The notes under the pieces are model-generated. The model saw only the letters and a program-made list of their open reading frames with translations. It did no database searches and had not been told where the DNA came from. 39,605 bases of DNA. Origin: Coraliomargarita sp. (lineage in GTDB: Bacteria; Verrucomicrobiota; Verrucomicrobiia; Opitutales; Coraliomargaritaceae). Location: positions 11,247 to 50,851 of the forward strand of contig PAAN01000008.1 of NCBI GenBank assembly GCA_002699365.1. Reading direction: 5' to 3'. Of the stretch, positions 26,038 through 36,806 are shown piece after piece. Numbering within the stretch: the stretch's first letter is position 1; the number at the start of each line of letters is the position of its first letter. Position numbers and translations under genes: made by a program.

Positions 26038-27276
26038 CTAGATAAAGGGCACTGCATCAAACTGCTCGCCTAAAATTTGTGAAGAGTCGCTCTGTAGCCA
26101 ATTGTCTAGCATGGTGGTGTAGACGCTGCGAAAGTCCGTGCTAAAGCTTAGATCTTGTTTTGGCAGCAAATTTAGATTTGGCGCTTCTCCAAGCACCCCA
26201 CCTTTGACGTCTTTACCCATGACGAAAAGTGGCGCAGCTGTACCATGATCGGTTCCGCGACTCGCATTTTCTCCGGGGCGGCGACCAAACTCTGAAAATG
26301 TCATTGTTAATACTTGATCATCCTTGCGATTTGCGGCGAGGTCTGCCTGAAAGGCAGCCATGGCATCAGAGAGTTGTCCAAGCAAGCGAGCATGGTTACC
26401 GACCTGGTTGACGTGTGTATCATAACCGCCCTGTGAAGCGAAATAGAGGCGCGTTTCAGCATCTGCATGAATGAGCGAAGAAATTCTTAACAGGGAACGT
26501 CCTAGGGCAGTTTGTGGGTAGGGCACAGCTGGTTTATAGCCAGCAATCATTTTCTCAATGCGGCGCTCAGTGATAAGGGTATTCATCATCGTTTGCTGTA
26601 AATAACTAGGATTTCCTTCGCCATGTTCAGCGCCGAGAAGCTTTTCATAAGCTTTTTCTGCAGGTGATCTTCCTCGAGTCAAGGATCCCCTAGATTTCAT
26701 TCCAAATACTAGCTGCGGGTTCTCCGAGAGGTAGCTCTGTGGGGTGATGTCACCTATATGAATAGCCGCTGGGTCAGCTTCAACAGCAGGAGCACCGCTA
26801 CAGGTGTTGTCTAAAAAGCGACCCAACCACCCAGATGTGTTGTAAGTATCTCCATCGGTGCCTGTTTCCCAAATCTCGGTAGAGCGAAAATGACTACGAT
26901 TTGGATTTGGATATCCAACGTTTTGTACAATAGATAATTGATCTTGATCAAATAGTCGGTGCAAGCCTCCGAGTGATGGATGCAGTGAGAGTTGATCGTT
27001 TAGATTTAATAAATCTTTCTTTAAGCCAAGAGTAGGGCGCAAGTTATAGTAATTATCATCGGCATGCGGAATAACAGTGTTGAGTCCATCATTCCCGCCC
27101 GCTAACTGAATGATCACCAAAATACTACGATCTTTTTCAGGGGCAGGATTTTGAGCCATTGCACTACGCGCTAAAAAAGCAGGTGCAAATCCACTAAATG
27201 CCATAAAGCCTATACCGCCTGCCCCTCGCATAAACTCGCGGCGAGTTAGGGGTAGATTTGTCTGAGGTGTATTCAT
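26038..27276 (-). CDS. DUF1501 family protein, Tat-exported
   Basis: 412 residues from ATG 27276, 4 bp after the DUF1800 stop. The frame stays open upstream to 27336, but that would overlap DUF1800. A twin-arginine signal, TRREFMRGAGG, is at residues 11-21 and is followed by a hydrophobic stretch ending ARSAMA. The body has the DUF1501 features VIIQLAGGNDGLNTVIP and the C-terminal SEFGRRPGENASRGTDHGTAAP, with conserved Asp/His near HGTAAP. The family belongs to the alkaline-phosphatase/sulfatase-like fold and is common in Planctomycetes and Verrucomicrobia. Its reaction is not known. It pairs with DUF1800 in an operon. Confidence 0.92.
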   Translation of the reverse strand: MNTPQTNLPLTRREFMRGAGGIGFMAFSGFAPAFLARSAMAQNPAPEKDRSILVIIQLAGGNDGLNTVIPHADDNYYNLRPTLGLKKDLLNLNDQLSLHPSLGGLHRLFDQDQLSIVQNVGYPNPNRSHFRSTEIWETGTDGDTYNTSGWLGRFLDNTCSGAPAVEADPAAIHIGDITPQSYLSENPQLVFGMKSRGSLTRGRSPAEKAYEKLLGAEHGEGNPSYLQQTMMNTLITERRIEKMIAGYKPAVPYPQTALGRSLLRISSLIHADAETRLYFASQGGYDTHVNQVGNHARLLGQLSDAMAAFQADLAANRKDDQVLTMTFSEFGRRPGENASRGTDHGTAAPLFVMGKDVKGGVLGEAPNLNLLPKQDLSFSTDFRSVYTTMLDNWLQSDSSQILGEQFDAVPFI

Positions 27277-27280
27277 CGAA

Positions 27281-28795
27281 TTAGCAAAGATTGTAGGCAG
27301 GTGATTGTAATAATGCAATGATAGCATTACGAGCACGGTAGAGTGCCCCTTGACTCTTAGGGTCGCCGATTAAACGACCCAGATTTTCAACATAGGCTTG
27401 CTGCGATAGTTCTGTTATAAAAAATCGGCATAATTGCTGGGTAAGCGCTTCGCCATTATTTTTTAGCATCGGTCTAAGCCGCTCATTGGAAATTAGAAAA
27501 TTACCCTTATTTGCCGCACGCGCATCTGCCAGCGATTTTTTCTGATTACCGTTCAAGCGCTCTTCATTAACCGAGCTAAATAAATAATTCACGATTTGGC
27601 GGCGAGCGCTCACAGTCGTTGAATTAATCCATTTTTCTCCATACAGCCAGCCACGTACATTAGGAGGATTGTATAAGTTTTGCCCCATCGCTAGCATTTG
27701 CCTGATTAAGGGCCCTTGCAAGGGGATGATATCAAGGTTTAAGTCCTGGCACAGTCCCATGTAAAAATGAATTGGGCTTTTGACCATGTTACCTCTATAG
27801 GCAGGATGAAAAAAGAGCCGACTTTGAAAGACCGTATCAATTAAGTAGCGAATTTCAAAATTATTGTCTGCCCATAGATCGCCGAGTGCGATTATATAAT
27901 CATCGTGTGGTAGCGCTCCATCGGTAAGATAAAATTTTAATAGCTCTCGAATAAAGAAGGTGCGAGCAGCAGGCTGCTCAAAGGCGATGTCAATGACTGC
28001 ATCTCCTCCCCAATTACCACTCTTTCCAAACACTGTCTTCTGCCCGCTATCGTGGAAGCGTTTGTGGTATACGAATTCGGTTTTTTTTCGTAGCCGGTAG
28101 CCAGTAAAAGCGCGGGCGGCCTCTTTAATGTCGTTCTCGGTGTAGTGACCTTCGCCAAGTATAAATAATTCAAATAGCTCCCGCGCAAAATTTTCATTTG
28201 GTTTTTTTGCAGTATTTTGTGCTAGATCTAAATAAACAATCATGCCTGGTTCGCGGCTGATATTTTTGCAGAGCTGAGGATAGTTTAAAAAAACACCTTC
28301 GCGAAGAGCATTTTGGAAGGAGTATAAATTTGGCGCATCTTGTACCTTTCGTTGATCAATTACAAAGATATCATGTAAAAATAGTACAAACTTTTCTTGC
28401 GCGCTGTTTTCTTCAGCTCGCGCGTGGCCATACCAATTCATTGTTAGCTCACGATAAAACTTATTGTTATCACGATTTTTCTTCTGCTGTCGTTCTTGTT
28501 TAACTACTGGATCGAGATCTTTATTATTGTATAGTTCAAAATATACATTGGGTAATTCTTTGCTAAATTCTGTAAATGCAGTAGACGCATTGAGTGGATT
28601 TTTCTGCCCAAAACGTGAATCAAGAGCATTTAGTATGGGCTGTTTTATGATTTTTTTTATTGTACCAGGGTCCGCAGAAAAACCTATGCGCCGCAGTAAG
28701 TGAGCTGCCTCTTCTTCGTGCCAATGGGTTATTGGCAAAGGTTTCCAAGCATCGACTATTGGCAGAGTCTTTGGGGTAGGCGCTTTTATTCGCAT
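27281..28795 (-). CDS. DUF1800 family protein
   Basis: 504 residues from ATG 28795. An in-frame upstream start at 28891 would run into the promoter of the divergent lolC-like gene, so the shorter form is preferred. DUF1800 signatures are [16 protein letters not shown] near residue 27 and the central [20 protein letters not shown] with [10 protein letters not shown]. The C-terminal part contains [13 protein letters not shown]. Function is unknown. It almost always precedes a DUF1501 gene, as here, and the pair is thought to act in the cell envelope. No clear signal peptide is visible. Confidence 0.92.
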   Translation of the reverse strand: MRIKAPTPKTLPIVDAWKPLPITHWHEEEAAHLLRRIGFSADPGTIKKIIKQPILNALDSRFGQKNPLNASTAFTEFSKELPNVYFELYNNKDLDPVVKQERQQKKNRDNNKFYRELTMNWYGHARAEENSAQEKFVLFLHDIFVIDQRKVQDAPNLYSFQNALREGVFLNYPQLCKNISREPGMIVYLDLAQNTAKKPNENFARELFELFILGEGHYTENDIKEAARAFTGYRLRKKTEFVYHKRFHDSGQKTVFGKSGNWGGDAVIDIAFEQPAARTFFIRELLKFYLTDGALPHDDYIIALGDLWADNNFEIRYLIDTVFQSRLFFHPAYRGNMVKSPIHFYMGLCQDLNLDIIPLQGPLIRQMLAMGQNLYNPPNVRGWLYGEKWINSTTVSARRQIVNYLFSSVNEERLNGNQKKSLADARAANKGNFLISNERLRPMLKNNGEALTQQLCRFFITELSQQAYVENLGRLIGDPKSQGALYRARNAIIALLQSPAYNLC

Positions 28796-28856
28796 AACAG
28801 TACTATATATCGCTTGTTTGTTTTGTGAAGTTTCAAATACTTTAAAAATACTTATT

Positions 28857-28885
28857 TTTACGCTTTCCCTGCTGTATAGTATAAT
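28857..28885 (+). promoter_or_regulatory. Sigma-70-like promoter for the lolC/lolD operon
   Basis: TTTACG (28857-28862), a 17-bp spacer and a perfect TATAAT (28880-28885). The predicted transcription start lies only about 10 nt before ATG 28902, so the mRNA would have a very short leader. This supports ATG 28902 over the upstream in-frame start at 28818. Confidence 0.55.
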
Positions 28886-28888
28886 AGA

Positions 28889-28904
28889 CATTCTGTATAG
28901 AATG
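28889..28904. promoter_or_regulatory. Dyad over the lolC-like start codon
   Basis: CATTCTGTATAGAATG has 6-bp perfect inverted arms around GTAT, and the second arm includes the ATG at 28902. It overlaps the expected transcription start and could be an operator or chance. Confidence 0.3.
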
Positions 28905-30134
28905 CCTTGGTTTCTCTACCATGCTTTAAAGCAACTGTTCCCTTCTGGGCGCGGGTTCTCATTTTTCTCATTAATGTCGATTATTGGGGTGATGCTTGGC
29001 GTGTGTGTCCTGATCATTGTCCAGAGTGTAATGAACGGCTTTGGAGAAAACATACGTGCACGTATAGTTGAAACTCATGGTGATATTCGTATCCGATCGA
29101 GCGATGTCATTGATGATTGGGAGGAGCAAATACAGCTACTAGAGCAGTACGCTGAAGTTCTTGCAGTCGCACCTTTTGCAGAAGGGGTTATCATGCTACA
29201 GCATGGCGCACGCCCACAGATACCTATGGTACGTGGTATCGATCCAATGGTTGACGAGGCAGTAATGCCAGTTCGAAAGTTTATAACCCTCGGTGATTTC
29301 GAGCAGTTTGATGATCACGGAGTATTTTTAGGTGAAGGTCTTGCTTACGCTCTGCAAGCTCAGCCTGGATCGACAGTTGAGGTGACTACGCCGCTTATGA
29401 TGCAGCGGATAAAAGAAGATGAAATCCTATTGCCTCGACAGTTCACTGTGCTTGGTTTGTTTCGCACCGGTTCTCCCTCCGTAGATGGTAATACCATGAT
29501 TTGTACGCTAAGGGTAATGCAAGAGCTCTATGGATTAGGGCAGGGAGTACATGGACTAGTCCTTAAACTTAGACCTGGAGTGGATGCATTTGCCTTCGCT
29601 GAACATTTGGAAGCCAATGTGCTGCGCGCAGGCCTGCAACCCGTCAGCTGGCTGGAAGCAAACCAAGACTTTCTCTTTGTTATTCGCCAGGAGAAACTCG
29701 TAATATCATTTATAATAATCTTTATTATTTTGGTCGCTTCTTTCTCTATTGCAATTGCGCTCATGATGGCAGTCATGCGTAAAACTCGTGAGATAGGGTT
29801 ACTTATTGCTATGGGTGCGCTTCCTAGGCAGGTAGCCTATAGTTTTTGTCTACAAGGCTTAATAATTGGCTTTTTAGGTACTTTCTTAGGGATTGGTTTA
29901 GCTCTTATGGCTCTCCACTTTCGTGCATCAATCATGAGTTTCTATGCCCAGATCACGGGTAACGAACTTAACTTCCTTGGCATTTATGATGTCTACGCCC
30001 TGCCGGTACATTATCTTCTGTCAGATTTCATTATGGTCACCTGCTTTGCAGTATTTATATCGACTTTAGCTGGTCTTGTACCAGCACTGCGCGCTGCTTT
30101 GCTTAACCCCGCTGATGCTCTTCGTAGTGAATAA
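28902..30134 (+). CDS. lolC: Lipoprotein-releasing ABC transporter permease (LolC/LolE family)
   Basis: 410 residues from ATG 28902. One helix near the N-terminus ([22 protein letters not shown], about 21-41) is followed by a large periplasmic domain (about 45-260), and then three helices in the FtsX/MacB-type C-terminal domain, including [12 protein letters not shown] [16 protein letters not shown] and the [10 protein letters not shown] end. This is the LolC/E layout. With LolD it extracts lipoproteins from the inner membrane. Only one permease gene is present here, so it may act as a homodimer (LolF-like). The lolD gene overlaps by 8 bp. Confidence 0.9.
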   Translation: MPWFLYHALKQLFPSGRGFSFFSLMSIIGVMLGVCVLIIVQSVMNGFGENIRARIVETHGDIRIRSSDVIDDWEEQIQLLEQYAEVLAVAPFAEGVIMLQHGARPQIPMVRGIDPMVDEAVMPVRKFITLGDFEQFDDHGVFLGEGLAYALQAQPGSTVEVTTPLMMQRIKEDEILLPRQFTVLGLFRTGSPSVDGNTMICTLRVMQELYGLGQGVHGLVLKLRPGVDAFAFAEHLEANVLRAGLQPVSWLEANQDFLFVIRQEKLVISFIIIFIILVASFSIAIALMMAVMRKTREIGLLIAMGALPRQVAYSFCLQGLIIGFLGTFLGIGLALMALHFRASIMSFYAQITGNELNFLGIYDVYALPVHYLLSDFIMVTCFAVFISTLAGLVPALRAALLNPADALRSE

Positions 30135-30816
30135 TATAGTACAGCCTATTCTTGTAGCAAAAGCTCTAGTAAAAGCTTTCCCCGCACAGCAGGGCTCAGT
30201 TCCTGTGCTCAATGGTATTGATTTTCGTTTCAGTCGTGGCGAAAGTATAAGTATACGTGGCGAGTCTGGAAGTGGGAAATCAACCTTACTCAATGTTCTC
30301 TCCGGCTTGGAAGTAGCCGATAGTGGAAGCCTTGAGTGGCAAGGGCAGGGTGTCTCTAGTCAATCCTTGTCCTCTTTAGCTAGGCTGCGCCAACAATTTA
30401 TTGGATTTGTATTTCAATCGTATTACTTAGCTCCAGAGCTTAATTCACTAGAAAATGTACTTTTAGGGGCGCGTATTGCAGGATCATTAAATGAAAATGT
30501 GCGCGCTCGTGCTATCGAATTATTAGAGCGAGTAGGTATGGGTCATCGTCTTCAACATAATGCCACTAAGCTATCTGGTGGAGAGCGCCAGCGGGTCGCA
30601 GTAGCGCGCGCTTTAATAAATGATCCGCCGCTTATACTCGCGGATGAGCCAACAGGAAATTTGGACGAAGCTACAGCAGCAGCCGTCATGGACTTACTAC
30701 TCGAGATGGTTGAAGAAGACAAAAAGAGTCTTATTTTAGTCACTCACAATCCTGAGTTCGCAGCTCGTACGCAGCAGCAATTGATTCTACGCCGCGGTGT
30801 GCTCGGTGTCGCATAA
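30127..30816 (+). CDS. lolD: Lipoprotein-releasing ABC transporter ATPase LolD
   Basis: 229 residues from GTG 30127, which overlaps the permease stop by 8 bp. ATPase motifs: Walker [10 protein letters not shown] 45-53, Q-loop Gln97, signature LSGGERQR 149-156, Walker B LILADEP 169-175, and the switch histidine in THNPEF. The frame is open upstream to 30076, but the added residues lack family similarity. It couples ATP hydrolysis to lipoprotein release by the upstream permease. Confidence 0.93.
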   Translation: MNNIVQPILVAKALVKAFPAQQGSVPVLNGIDFRFSRGESISIRGESGSGKSTLLNVLSGLEVADSGSLEWQGQGVSSQSLSSLARLRQQFIGFVFQSYYLAPELNSLENVLLGARIAGSLNENVRARAIELLERVGMGHRLQHNATKLSGGERQRVAVARALINDPPLILADEPTGNLDEATAAAVMDLLLEMVEEDKKSLILVTHNPEFAARTQQQLILRRGVLGVA

Positions 30817-30843
30817 AAAATCCCGCTTATAAAAAGCAGGATT
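30815..30843 (-). terminator. Intrinsic terminator after rplU-rpmA
   Basis: AATCC-GCTT (30819-30828) pairs with AAGC-GGATT (30834-30843) with one C/A mismatch. On the minus strand it is followed by a run of six U. It lies between the ends of lolD and rpmA and mainly serves rpmA. Confidence 0.7.
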
Positions 30844-30886
30844 GAAACAAGCAGCAGGGAGTTGCCACTAGCAGTAATAGCAGTGG

Positions 30887-31147
30887 TTATGCACTAACTG
30901 CAACTTCTTCAATTACATTGATCTTACGATGTAATTTGTCGAATAAAACTTTACCATCTTTGAGGGCAAACAATGTGTGATCGCGGCCGATTCCCACATT
31001 TTCACCCGGATGAAAACGAGTGCCTCGCTGACGCAAAATAATATTACCAGCTACCACTGCTTCGCCACCAAACTTTTTGATGCCGAGTCTTTGTGAATGA
31101 CTGTCGCGGCCATTCTTTGAAGTTCCTTGTCCTTTTTTGTGTGACAT
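30887..31147 (-). CDS. rpmA: 50S ribosomal protein L27
   Basis: 86 residues, the normal length. The N-terminus [15 protein letters not shown] and the core [29 protein letters not shown] are diagnostic. L27 sits near the peptidyl-transferase centre of the large subunit. It is 28 bp downstream of rplU in the universal rplU-rpmA order. Confidence 0.98.
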   Translation of the reverse strand: MSHKKGQGTSKNGRDSHSQRLGIKKFGGEAVVAGNIILRQRGTRFHPGENVGIGRDHTLFALKDGKVLFDKLHRKINVIEEVAVSA

Positions 31148-31175
31148 GGTTTGTGTTCTCTTAGTTTAGATACAA

Positions 31176-31490
31176 TTAACCTTGGATCGATTCGATCTTG
31201 ATTACAGAAAGATGTTGGCGGTGTCCGCGGCGACGTTTATAGCCTTGGCGACGCTTCTTTTTGAAAACAACAATTTTTTTGTCTTTCTTGTTTTCAAGTA
31301 TAGTAGCTTTAACCGATGCTCCCTCTACTAGCGGTGTACCAAAACGTGCATCCGAACCTTCTCCGATCATGAGTACTTCGTTGAGTTCTACACAGTCACC
31401 AGCTTGCGTGTTTGGATACGAATTCACTTTCAGAATATCGCCTTTAGTGACAGTAAACTGTCGGCCTTGGGTTTTAATAGTCGCTTTCAT
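31176..31490 (-). CDS. rplU: 50S ribosomal protein L21
   Basis: 104 residues. [18 protein letters not shown] and the basic C-terminal segment [16 protein letters not shown], then IKIESI, are characteristic of L21, which binds 23S rRNA. It is first in the rplU-rpmA pair. Its leader (about 31491-31577) is shared with the divergent Fur-family gene. No ribosome-binding site is obvious. Confidence 0.98.
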   Translation of the reverse strand: MKATIKTQGRQFTVTKGDILKVNSYPNTQAGDCVELNEVLMIGEGSDARFGTPLVEGASVKATILENKKDKKIVVFKKKRRQGYKRRRGHRQHLSVIKIESIQG

Positions 31491-31625
31491 AGGGAAAAGC
31501 GCTGGATCAAAGCAGTCTGAGCAACTAAATCAAGCAGTTTTTCGCTCTTTTTTCTGCAGTAGCGATGATTTGATTGGGTGCTTGCCATGTCAGAGTCTTT
31601 GTCTCAATTCTGTCTCAATAAGAAA

Positions 31626-32117
31626 ATGCAGTCCCAACAAACAGATGTTTACGATGCTACAGAGACTTTTAAAGAGTTCTTAAATAGCAAAGGTTTACGT
31701 GTCACTACCCAACGATTGGCTATTTTTGATGCAGCTTATGGTTATGCCGACCATTTCACCGCAGAGGATTTATTGGAGAGCGCTCGGCAGATAGACGACT
31801 CAGTTTCACGTGCTACTGTGTATCGAGCCCTGCCTATTTTGACTCAGAGTAGCTTGATTCGAGAGGTTGATGTTGGCAGAGATTATAAATTTTATGCGGC
31901 AAATAAGAATGCCACAACATTTCAAGCACAAGTAATCTGCGTAGACTGTGATAAAATCTTTGAAATTGATGCTCCTTTCATGGAGTGGTACGGAAAGACT
32001 GTTGCCGATAAATTAGGCCTAGAAGTGGTCACTCAGCGTTTGCAAGTCACCGCGCGTTGTCAGAGCGAATCGAAATCCATCGCATGTGGAAGTGCTCCAT
32101 CTAGTGATAGCGATTAG
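31626..32117 (+). CDS. Fur-family metal-responsive regulator with altered ligands
   Basis: 163 residues from ATG 31626; the frame is open to GTG 31578. The winged-helix domain is clear ([36 protein letters not shown] [12 protein letters not shown]). The dimerisation domain keeps one CVDC pair and two further cysteines (ARC...AC, spaced wider than the usual CxxC). The histidine cluster before CxxC is replaced by TTFQAQ, and the His before the last strand is Gln (VVTQRLQV). The structural zinc site may persist while the iron-sensing sites appear lost, so its signal may differ from classical Fur. It probably forms an operon with the small TPR gene and priA. Confidence 0.85.
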   Translation: MQSQQTDVYDATETFKEFLNSKGLRVTTQRLAIFDAAYGYADHFTAEDLLESARQIDDSVSRATVYRALPILTQSSLIREVDVGRDYKFYAANKNATTFQAQVICVDCDKIFEIDAPFMEWYGKTVADKLGLEVVTQRLQVTARCQSESKSIACGSAPSSDSD

Positions 32118-32132
32118 TCGGTCAGAAGGAAG

Positions 32133-32492
32133 ATGAAAAATAAGTACGATTTTGAACTTGGATTTTACGAGGGCTTGCACAAGAGGATGCCAAAGGATAC
32201 CAAGATAGTAGCAATATTAGCACATCTTTATACCGAATCTGGATCTATTGACCATGGCTTGAAGATGGATCGTAAACTTGCACGATTATTACCTGAGGAC
32301 CCTACTGTACAGTATAACTTAGCCTGTAGCTTAGCACTCAAGGGGAGATTGGCGGATGCAGTTGCAGCTCTGCATTGTGCAGTTTCTTTAGGTTATAACG
32401 ACGTTCACTGGATGCGTAATGATCCAGACCTGAGTGATTTACTCGAATATCCAGCTTTTGTTCAATTAGTACATGATTTAGAGATGGGCTAA
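32133..32492 (+). CDS. Small TPR-repeat protein
   Basis: 119 residues. GAAG 8 nt before the ATG is a reasonable ribosome-binding site. TPR motifs: KIVAILAHLYTESGSIDHGL (about 23-42) and VQYNLACSLALKGRLADAVAAL (about 63-84), followed by an LGYNDVHWMRNDPDLSDLLEYPAFVQLV end, the typical TPR-end form. There is no signal peptide, so it is cytoplasmic, probably an adaptor. It lies 15 bp after the Fur-family gene and 33 bp before priA. Confidence 0.8.
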   Translation: MKNKYDFELGFYEGLHKRMPKDTKIVAILAHLYTESGSIDHGLKMDRKLARLLPEDPTVQYNLACSLALKGRLADAVAALHCAVSLGYNDVHWMRNDPDLSDLLEYPAFVQLVHDLEMG

Positions 32493-32525
32493 CGTAGAGC
32501 TTTCCTACGCCAATAAACCAAACCC

Positions 32526-34790
32526 ATGCTTCAAGAAAATTCGAGTACTGCGAACCTAGTCGAGGTGATACCATTGTCTGGTTTTAATAAAGCTTTAGCT
32601 TATGCAGTGCCTGCGACCTGTACAGCTACGGTAGAACTCGGATCTTTGGTACGCATTCCGCTGCGGGGCAGGAGCGAGCTAGGGGTAGTTATACAGCTAG
32701 GTAGTGGTCAAGACATCGCTCCAGAAAAATTAAAAATGTTGTATGAAGTAGTGCAGGAGTATCCGGTCCTTACTGCTGATTTATTGGAACTATACCAGTG
32801 GGCGCAAAAATATTATGCCACCACTCCTGAGGCAATGTTGGAAGCCATGATTCCGACAGCAATCCGGCGAGGGATGAAGCCAAAAACGCGGCTATATGTA
32901 GCCATGGGTCAAACGCCCACTCAGGAGCAATGGTCTGTCTTAGAGAAGCGTGCGCCCAAACAGGCTGAACTGTTACGCTTTGTTCAGCAACAGATCTGTG
33001 CGCAAGCGCGCGCACCTTTGTTAAAGCGAATGGGTATTAGTGCTTCTGCTTGTGAATCATTAGTTAAAAAAAACTATTTAATCGAAACGCAAACTGAGGA
33101 AGCGCGCGAAGCTTATGCAGATGACTTAAGCCAGCTCGAAACAATTGCTAGTGATACTCGCCCAACACTAACATCGGAGCAGGCGCTCGCTGTCGATAAT
33201 CTGCATGCTGCAATTTCAGCTGATACGTTTGCAGTACGTTTGCTTCACGGGGTCACAGGATCCGGCAAGACAGAAGTCTATTTACATGCGGTTGAAAAGG
33301 TTGTCGCAGAAAAAGGTGGGGTGATTTTCCTAGTGCCAGAAGTAGCATTAGCGCCTCAGACTGTTGGTCGAGTGCGCGCCCGCTTAGAAGCGCGCGGAGT
33401 GCGCACGGTAGTTTGGCATAGCCATCTTTCTGATGGCGAACGATATGATGCCTGGAAGGCGCTAGCTAGTGGTGAGGCGCATGTAGTAGTCGGAGCGCGC
33501 TCAGCAGTGTTTGCTCCTGTGCAAAATCTAAAATTAGTGATTGTTGACGAGGAGCACGAGCCTTCCTACAAGCAAGATGATAATCCGCGGTATCATGGAC
33601 GCGATGTGGCGGTGTATCGTGCTCATCTAAATAGTGCTATTTGTATTGTCGGTTCGGCCACGCCATCTTTGGAAACACTCTATAATGTGGAGCGTGGAAA
33701 ATATGCTGTAGACCGTATATTAAATCGTGTAGATAATCGCAAACTTCCTCGTATTCATTTGGTAGACATGCGCCGAGAAGGATTGTCCGGACGTCGTAAG
33801 GGATCGCCAATATCGTCACTTTTAGCCGATCACTTAGTCGATCGATATGAGAAAAAAGAGCAAAGTATACTTTTTTTAAATAGGCGTGGGTTCTCCACTA
33901 GCTTGCTGTGCCCAGACTGCGGATTTGTTGCTGAATGCGAACATTGTAGTATTCCTATGACCTATCATCGCACGGATAAAACGATACGCTGTCATCTATG
34001 TGGCTTGGAACAAAAAGCTCCGCATAGTTGTCCGAAGTGTAAGGCATCGGAGATTCGTTATCGCGGTCAGGGCACCCAGAAAATTGAAGACGTTGTACAG
34101 AGGATTTTGCCGCGCGCACGAATTGTAAGAATGGATGCTGATTCGATGTCAAAAAAGAATCTATATCGAAAAATACTTAATGATTTTAGGATTGGGAAAA
34201 TTGATATTTTAGTAGGTACTCAGATGATTGCTAAAGGGCTTGATTTCCCTAATGTTACCTTGGTTGGCCTTGTTGATGCCGATAGGTCTCTACATGTGGA
34301 AGATTTTCGTGCCGCAGAGCGCACCTTTCAACTAATTGTCCAGGTGTCGGGCAGGGCAGGTCGTGGTGACCGTGCCGGCGAGGTGGTCATACAAACAAGT
34401 ACTCCGCATGCGCCACCAATACAGTTTGCTCGGAAATCTGATTTTGATGGATTTCAGTTAGAAGAGCTTGAGCAAAGACGCGAATTTAATTACCCACCAT
34501 TTCAACACTTAATCCGCCACTTGTTTCGTGGACGTAATCCTGAAAAAGTGGAATTTTATATGGAGCAATGGACGCAGCAGGTTTCTAGGCACTTTGGAGA
34601 CCGCATCGTTATACGCGGACCTGCTCCTGCCCCTATCGCTAAAATTCGAGATGAATATCGCTACCAATTATGGTATTTCGTGCCGAGCGCCCAAGCAGTC
34701 ATTGATTCTTTAGTTGCTCTTCGGGAAGATTTCAAAATGGATCGTACCGTTGTTGATCAAATGGATGTAGATGCAATGCATATGAGCTAA
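32526..34790 (+). CDS. priA: Primosomal replication restart helicase PriA
   Basis: 754 residues, near the usual 730. N-terminal 3'-DNA-binding domain ([19 protein letters not shown], about 14-32), Walker A GVTGSGKT 242-249, DEEH box 341-344, and eight zinc-binding cysteines starting at Cys462 ([13 protein letters not shown], then RCHLCG and SCPKC). Helicase motifs V/VI are in [15 protein letters not shown] and [13 protein letters not shown]. It reloads the replicative helicase at stalled forks. It ends 44 bp before the convergent dxs; no clear terminator is seen between them. Confidence 0.97.
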   Translation: MLQENSSTANLVEVIPLSGFNKALAYAVPATCTATVELGSLVRIPLRGRSELGVVIQLGSGQDIAPEKLKMLYEVVQEYPVLTADLLELYQWAQKYYATTPEAMLEAMIPTAIRRGMKPKTRLYVAMGQTPTQEQWSVLEKRAPKQAELLRFVQQQICAQARAPLLKRMGISASACESLVKKNYLIETQTEEAREAYADDLSQLETIASDTRPTLTSEQALAVDNLHAAISADTFAVRLLHGVTGSGKTEVYLHAVEKVVAEKGGVIFLVPEVALAPQTVGRVRARLEARGVRTVVWHSHLSDGERYDAWKALASGEAHVVVGARSAVFAPVQNLKLVIVDEEHEPSYKQDDNPRYHGRDVAVYRAHLNSAICIVGSATPSLETLYNVERGKYAVDRILNRVDNRKLPRIHLVDMRREGLSGRRKGSPISSLLADHLVDRYEKKEQSILFLNRRGFSTSLLCPDCGFVAECEHCSIPMTYHRTDKTIRCHLCGLEQKAPHSCPKCKASEIRYRGQGTQKIEDVVQRILPRARIVRMDADSMSKKNLYRKILNDFRIGKIDILVGTQMIAKGLDFPNVTLVGLVDADRSLHVEDFRAAERTFQLIVQVSGRAGRGDRAGEVVIQTSTPHAPPIQFARKSDFDGFQLEELEQRREFNYPPFQHLIRHLFRGRNPEKVEFYMEQWTQQVSRHFGDRIVIRGPAPAPIAKIRDEYRYQLWYFVPSAQAVIDSLVALREDFKMDRTVVDQMDVDAMHMS

Positions 34791-34834
34791 GCACAGCATT
34801 GTTTTAGGTCTATCGTCAATTCGATGAAAGCTAC

Positions 34835-36760
34835 TTAGATTACTTTGGCTGGAATCACATCTTCTTTAGGTGGCGCCTGTAGATCGCGAAATTTTTTTAG
34901 CACTTGAGCCATAATCTGCTCCGCTCCAAGGCCGTTCGCTTCACGCAACTGTGCTACGCTAGAGCCATGGTCAATGAATTTATCTGGCCATCCAATTCGC
35001 TCCACAGGGATTTGTTCACCTCGGTCCTGTAAACTCTCTAAAATGGCACTTCCAAAGCCACCACCAATAACATGGTCTTCCATAGTTACTATTAACTTGG
35101 ATGTCTTCGCTGATTTTAATAAGTGTTTTGTATCAATTGGCTTAGCAAAACGTGCATTTACAACACCCGTTTGTATACCCATTTTACGGAGGTTTTCAGC
35201 CAGTTTCTTAGCATCCTCTACCATAGTACCAATAGCCCATATATCTATGTCATCAGCATCTAGTAGGCGTTGAGATTGACCTATTACGAGTTTTTCTGGA
35301 GAGTTTTTAATGGACGCTCCAGTCGCGCTGCCACGCGGATAACGAATAAATGCTGGACCCTGGTAATCGAGTCCAGTGGCCATCATGTCTGCGAGTTCAT
35401 CTTCATCGCTCGGTGCCATAAGTACGCAGTTCGGCACCGCGCGAAGATAGCTGATGTCAAAAAGTCCATGATGAGTTGGTCCATCATTAGGCGACAGTCC
35501 AGCTCTATCCATACAAAAAAGAACAGGTAGTTTCTGAATGGCTACATCGTGAATTACTTGATCAATTGCGCGTTGCAGGAAAGTGGAGTAGATCGCACAC
35601 ACTGGATGAAAGCCAGATGTAGCCATACCTGCAGCAAACAGCACAGCATGCTCTTCCGCGATTCCAACGTCATAAAATTGATCTGGTAGGGCTTCCTCAA
35701 GGTGATTGAGTCCAGTTCCAGAAGGCATTGCTGCAGTGATTCCTGCTATCAATTTGTCTTCTTGAGCTAGTTTGACCAAAGTCTCACCCATGACGTCTTG
35801 ATATTTTGGAATCTTATTTGGCTGCGCCTGTGGCGAGCTTTTCCCAGTACGAATGTCATAAGGACTAGCGCCGTGAAAGCGTTCGGGGTTTTTGATGGCT
35901 ACTTCATAGCCTTTTCCTTTTGTAGTGAGTACATGAAGCAGTACGGGTTGTTCTGCGTTTTTAGCAAATTCTAGATAATGTTCGAGTTGCTTCGGGTCAT
36001 GCCCATCTATTGGACCAATGTAGCGTACACCGTAGGTTTCGAATAAAGACGATGAAACGAAAAAGTCCTTGGTCTCTCGCTTCCATTTTGAGCCAAGACG
36101 TATCAATGATTTGCCACCTGGCATTTTCTTTAAAAAGGCCTCAAAATCATCGTTCATACGATTGTACGTAGGACTGGTCAGAAGTTCATTAAAGTAACGC
36201 GATAATGCGCCAACATTTTTAGCAATCGACCATTTGTTGTCATTTAAAATTATAATGAGACGCTTGGTAGAAGCACTTACATTGTTGAGTGCTTCCATAG
36301 TGACGCCACATGTGAAGGCGGCATCACCGCAGAGTGCTACTACATGTTCATTAGTGCCTCGCTTGTCTCTAGCGACTGCCATACCGAGAGCGGCAGATAG
36401 AGCTGTTCCTGCATGCCCTGCTCCGAATGAATCATGGACACTTTCCTCTCGACTTAAAAATCCGCTGACGCCCTCGCTAGTTCTAAGCTTTTTGAAACTA
36501 TCCCCATTTCGACCAGTCAATAATTTATGGACATATCCTTGGTGGGATACATCAAAAACGAATCGATCGGTTGGTGTATTAAAAATACGGTGTAGTGCGA
36601 TCGACAGTTCAACTACTCCTAGATTAGGACCTACATGGCCGCCATTGAGGGCTGTGGTCTGAATTACCTGTTCGCGAATTTCTTGCGCTAGTATAGTAAT
36701 TTGCTCGGGAGAGAGCTTTTTCACATCTTCCGGAGACTGTATCTCTTTAAGTAAAGACAT
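34835..36760 (-). CDS. dxs: 1-deoxy-D-xylulose-5-phosphate synthase
   Basis: 641 residues. GGHVGPNLGVVELSIALH carries His42. The thiamine diphosphate motif is GDAAFTCG...LNDN (145-175), with GDA in place of the common GDG. The transketolase pyrimidine-binding half has GIAEEHAVLFAAGMA with the catalytic Glu, and the C-terminal domain follows. It condenses pyruvate and glyceraldehyde 3-phosphate in the first step of the MEP isoprenoid pathway and also feeds thiamine and pyridoxal synthesis. It follows xseB by 46 bp, a common arrangement. Confidence 0.96.
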   Translation of the reverse strand: MSLLKEIQSPEDVKKLSPEQITILAQEIREQVIQTTALNGGHVGPNLGVVELSIALHRIFNTPTDRFVFDVSHQGYVHKLLTGRNGDSFKKLRTSEGVSGFLSREESVHDSFGAGHAGTALSAALGMAVARDKRGTNEHVVALCGDAAFTCGVTMEALNNVSASTKRLIIILNDNKWSIAKNVGALSRYFNELLTSPTYNRMNDDFEAFLKKMPGGKSLIRLGSKWKRETKDFFVSSSLFETYGVRYIGPIDGHDPKQLEHYLEFAKNAEQPVLLHVLTTKGKGYEVAIKNPERFHGASPYDIRTGKSSPQAQPNKIPKYQDVMGETLVKLAQEDKLIAGITAAMPSGTGLNHLEEALPDQFYDVGIAEEHAVLFAAGMATSGFHPVCAIYSTFLQRAIDQVIHDVAIQKLPVLFCMDRAGLSPNDGPTHHGLFDISYLRAVPNCVLMAPSDEDELADMMATGLDYQGPAFIRYPRGSATGASIKNSPEKLVIGQSQRLLDADDIDIWAIGTMVEDAKKLAENLRKMGIQTGVVNARFAKPIDTKHLLKSAKTSKLIVTMEDHVIGGGFGSAILESLQDRGEQIPVERIGWPDKFIDHGSSVAQLREANGLGAEQIMAQVLKKFRDLQAPPKEDVIPAKVI

Positions 36761-36806
36761 AAGATATGGGTTAAAAAGTAGCTTGCAGATGAAACTTTAA
36801 AAGCAC

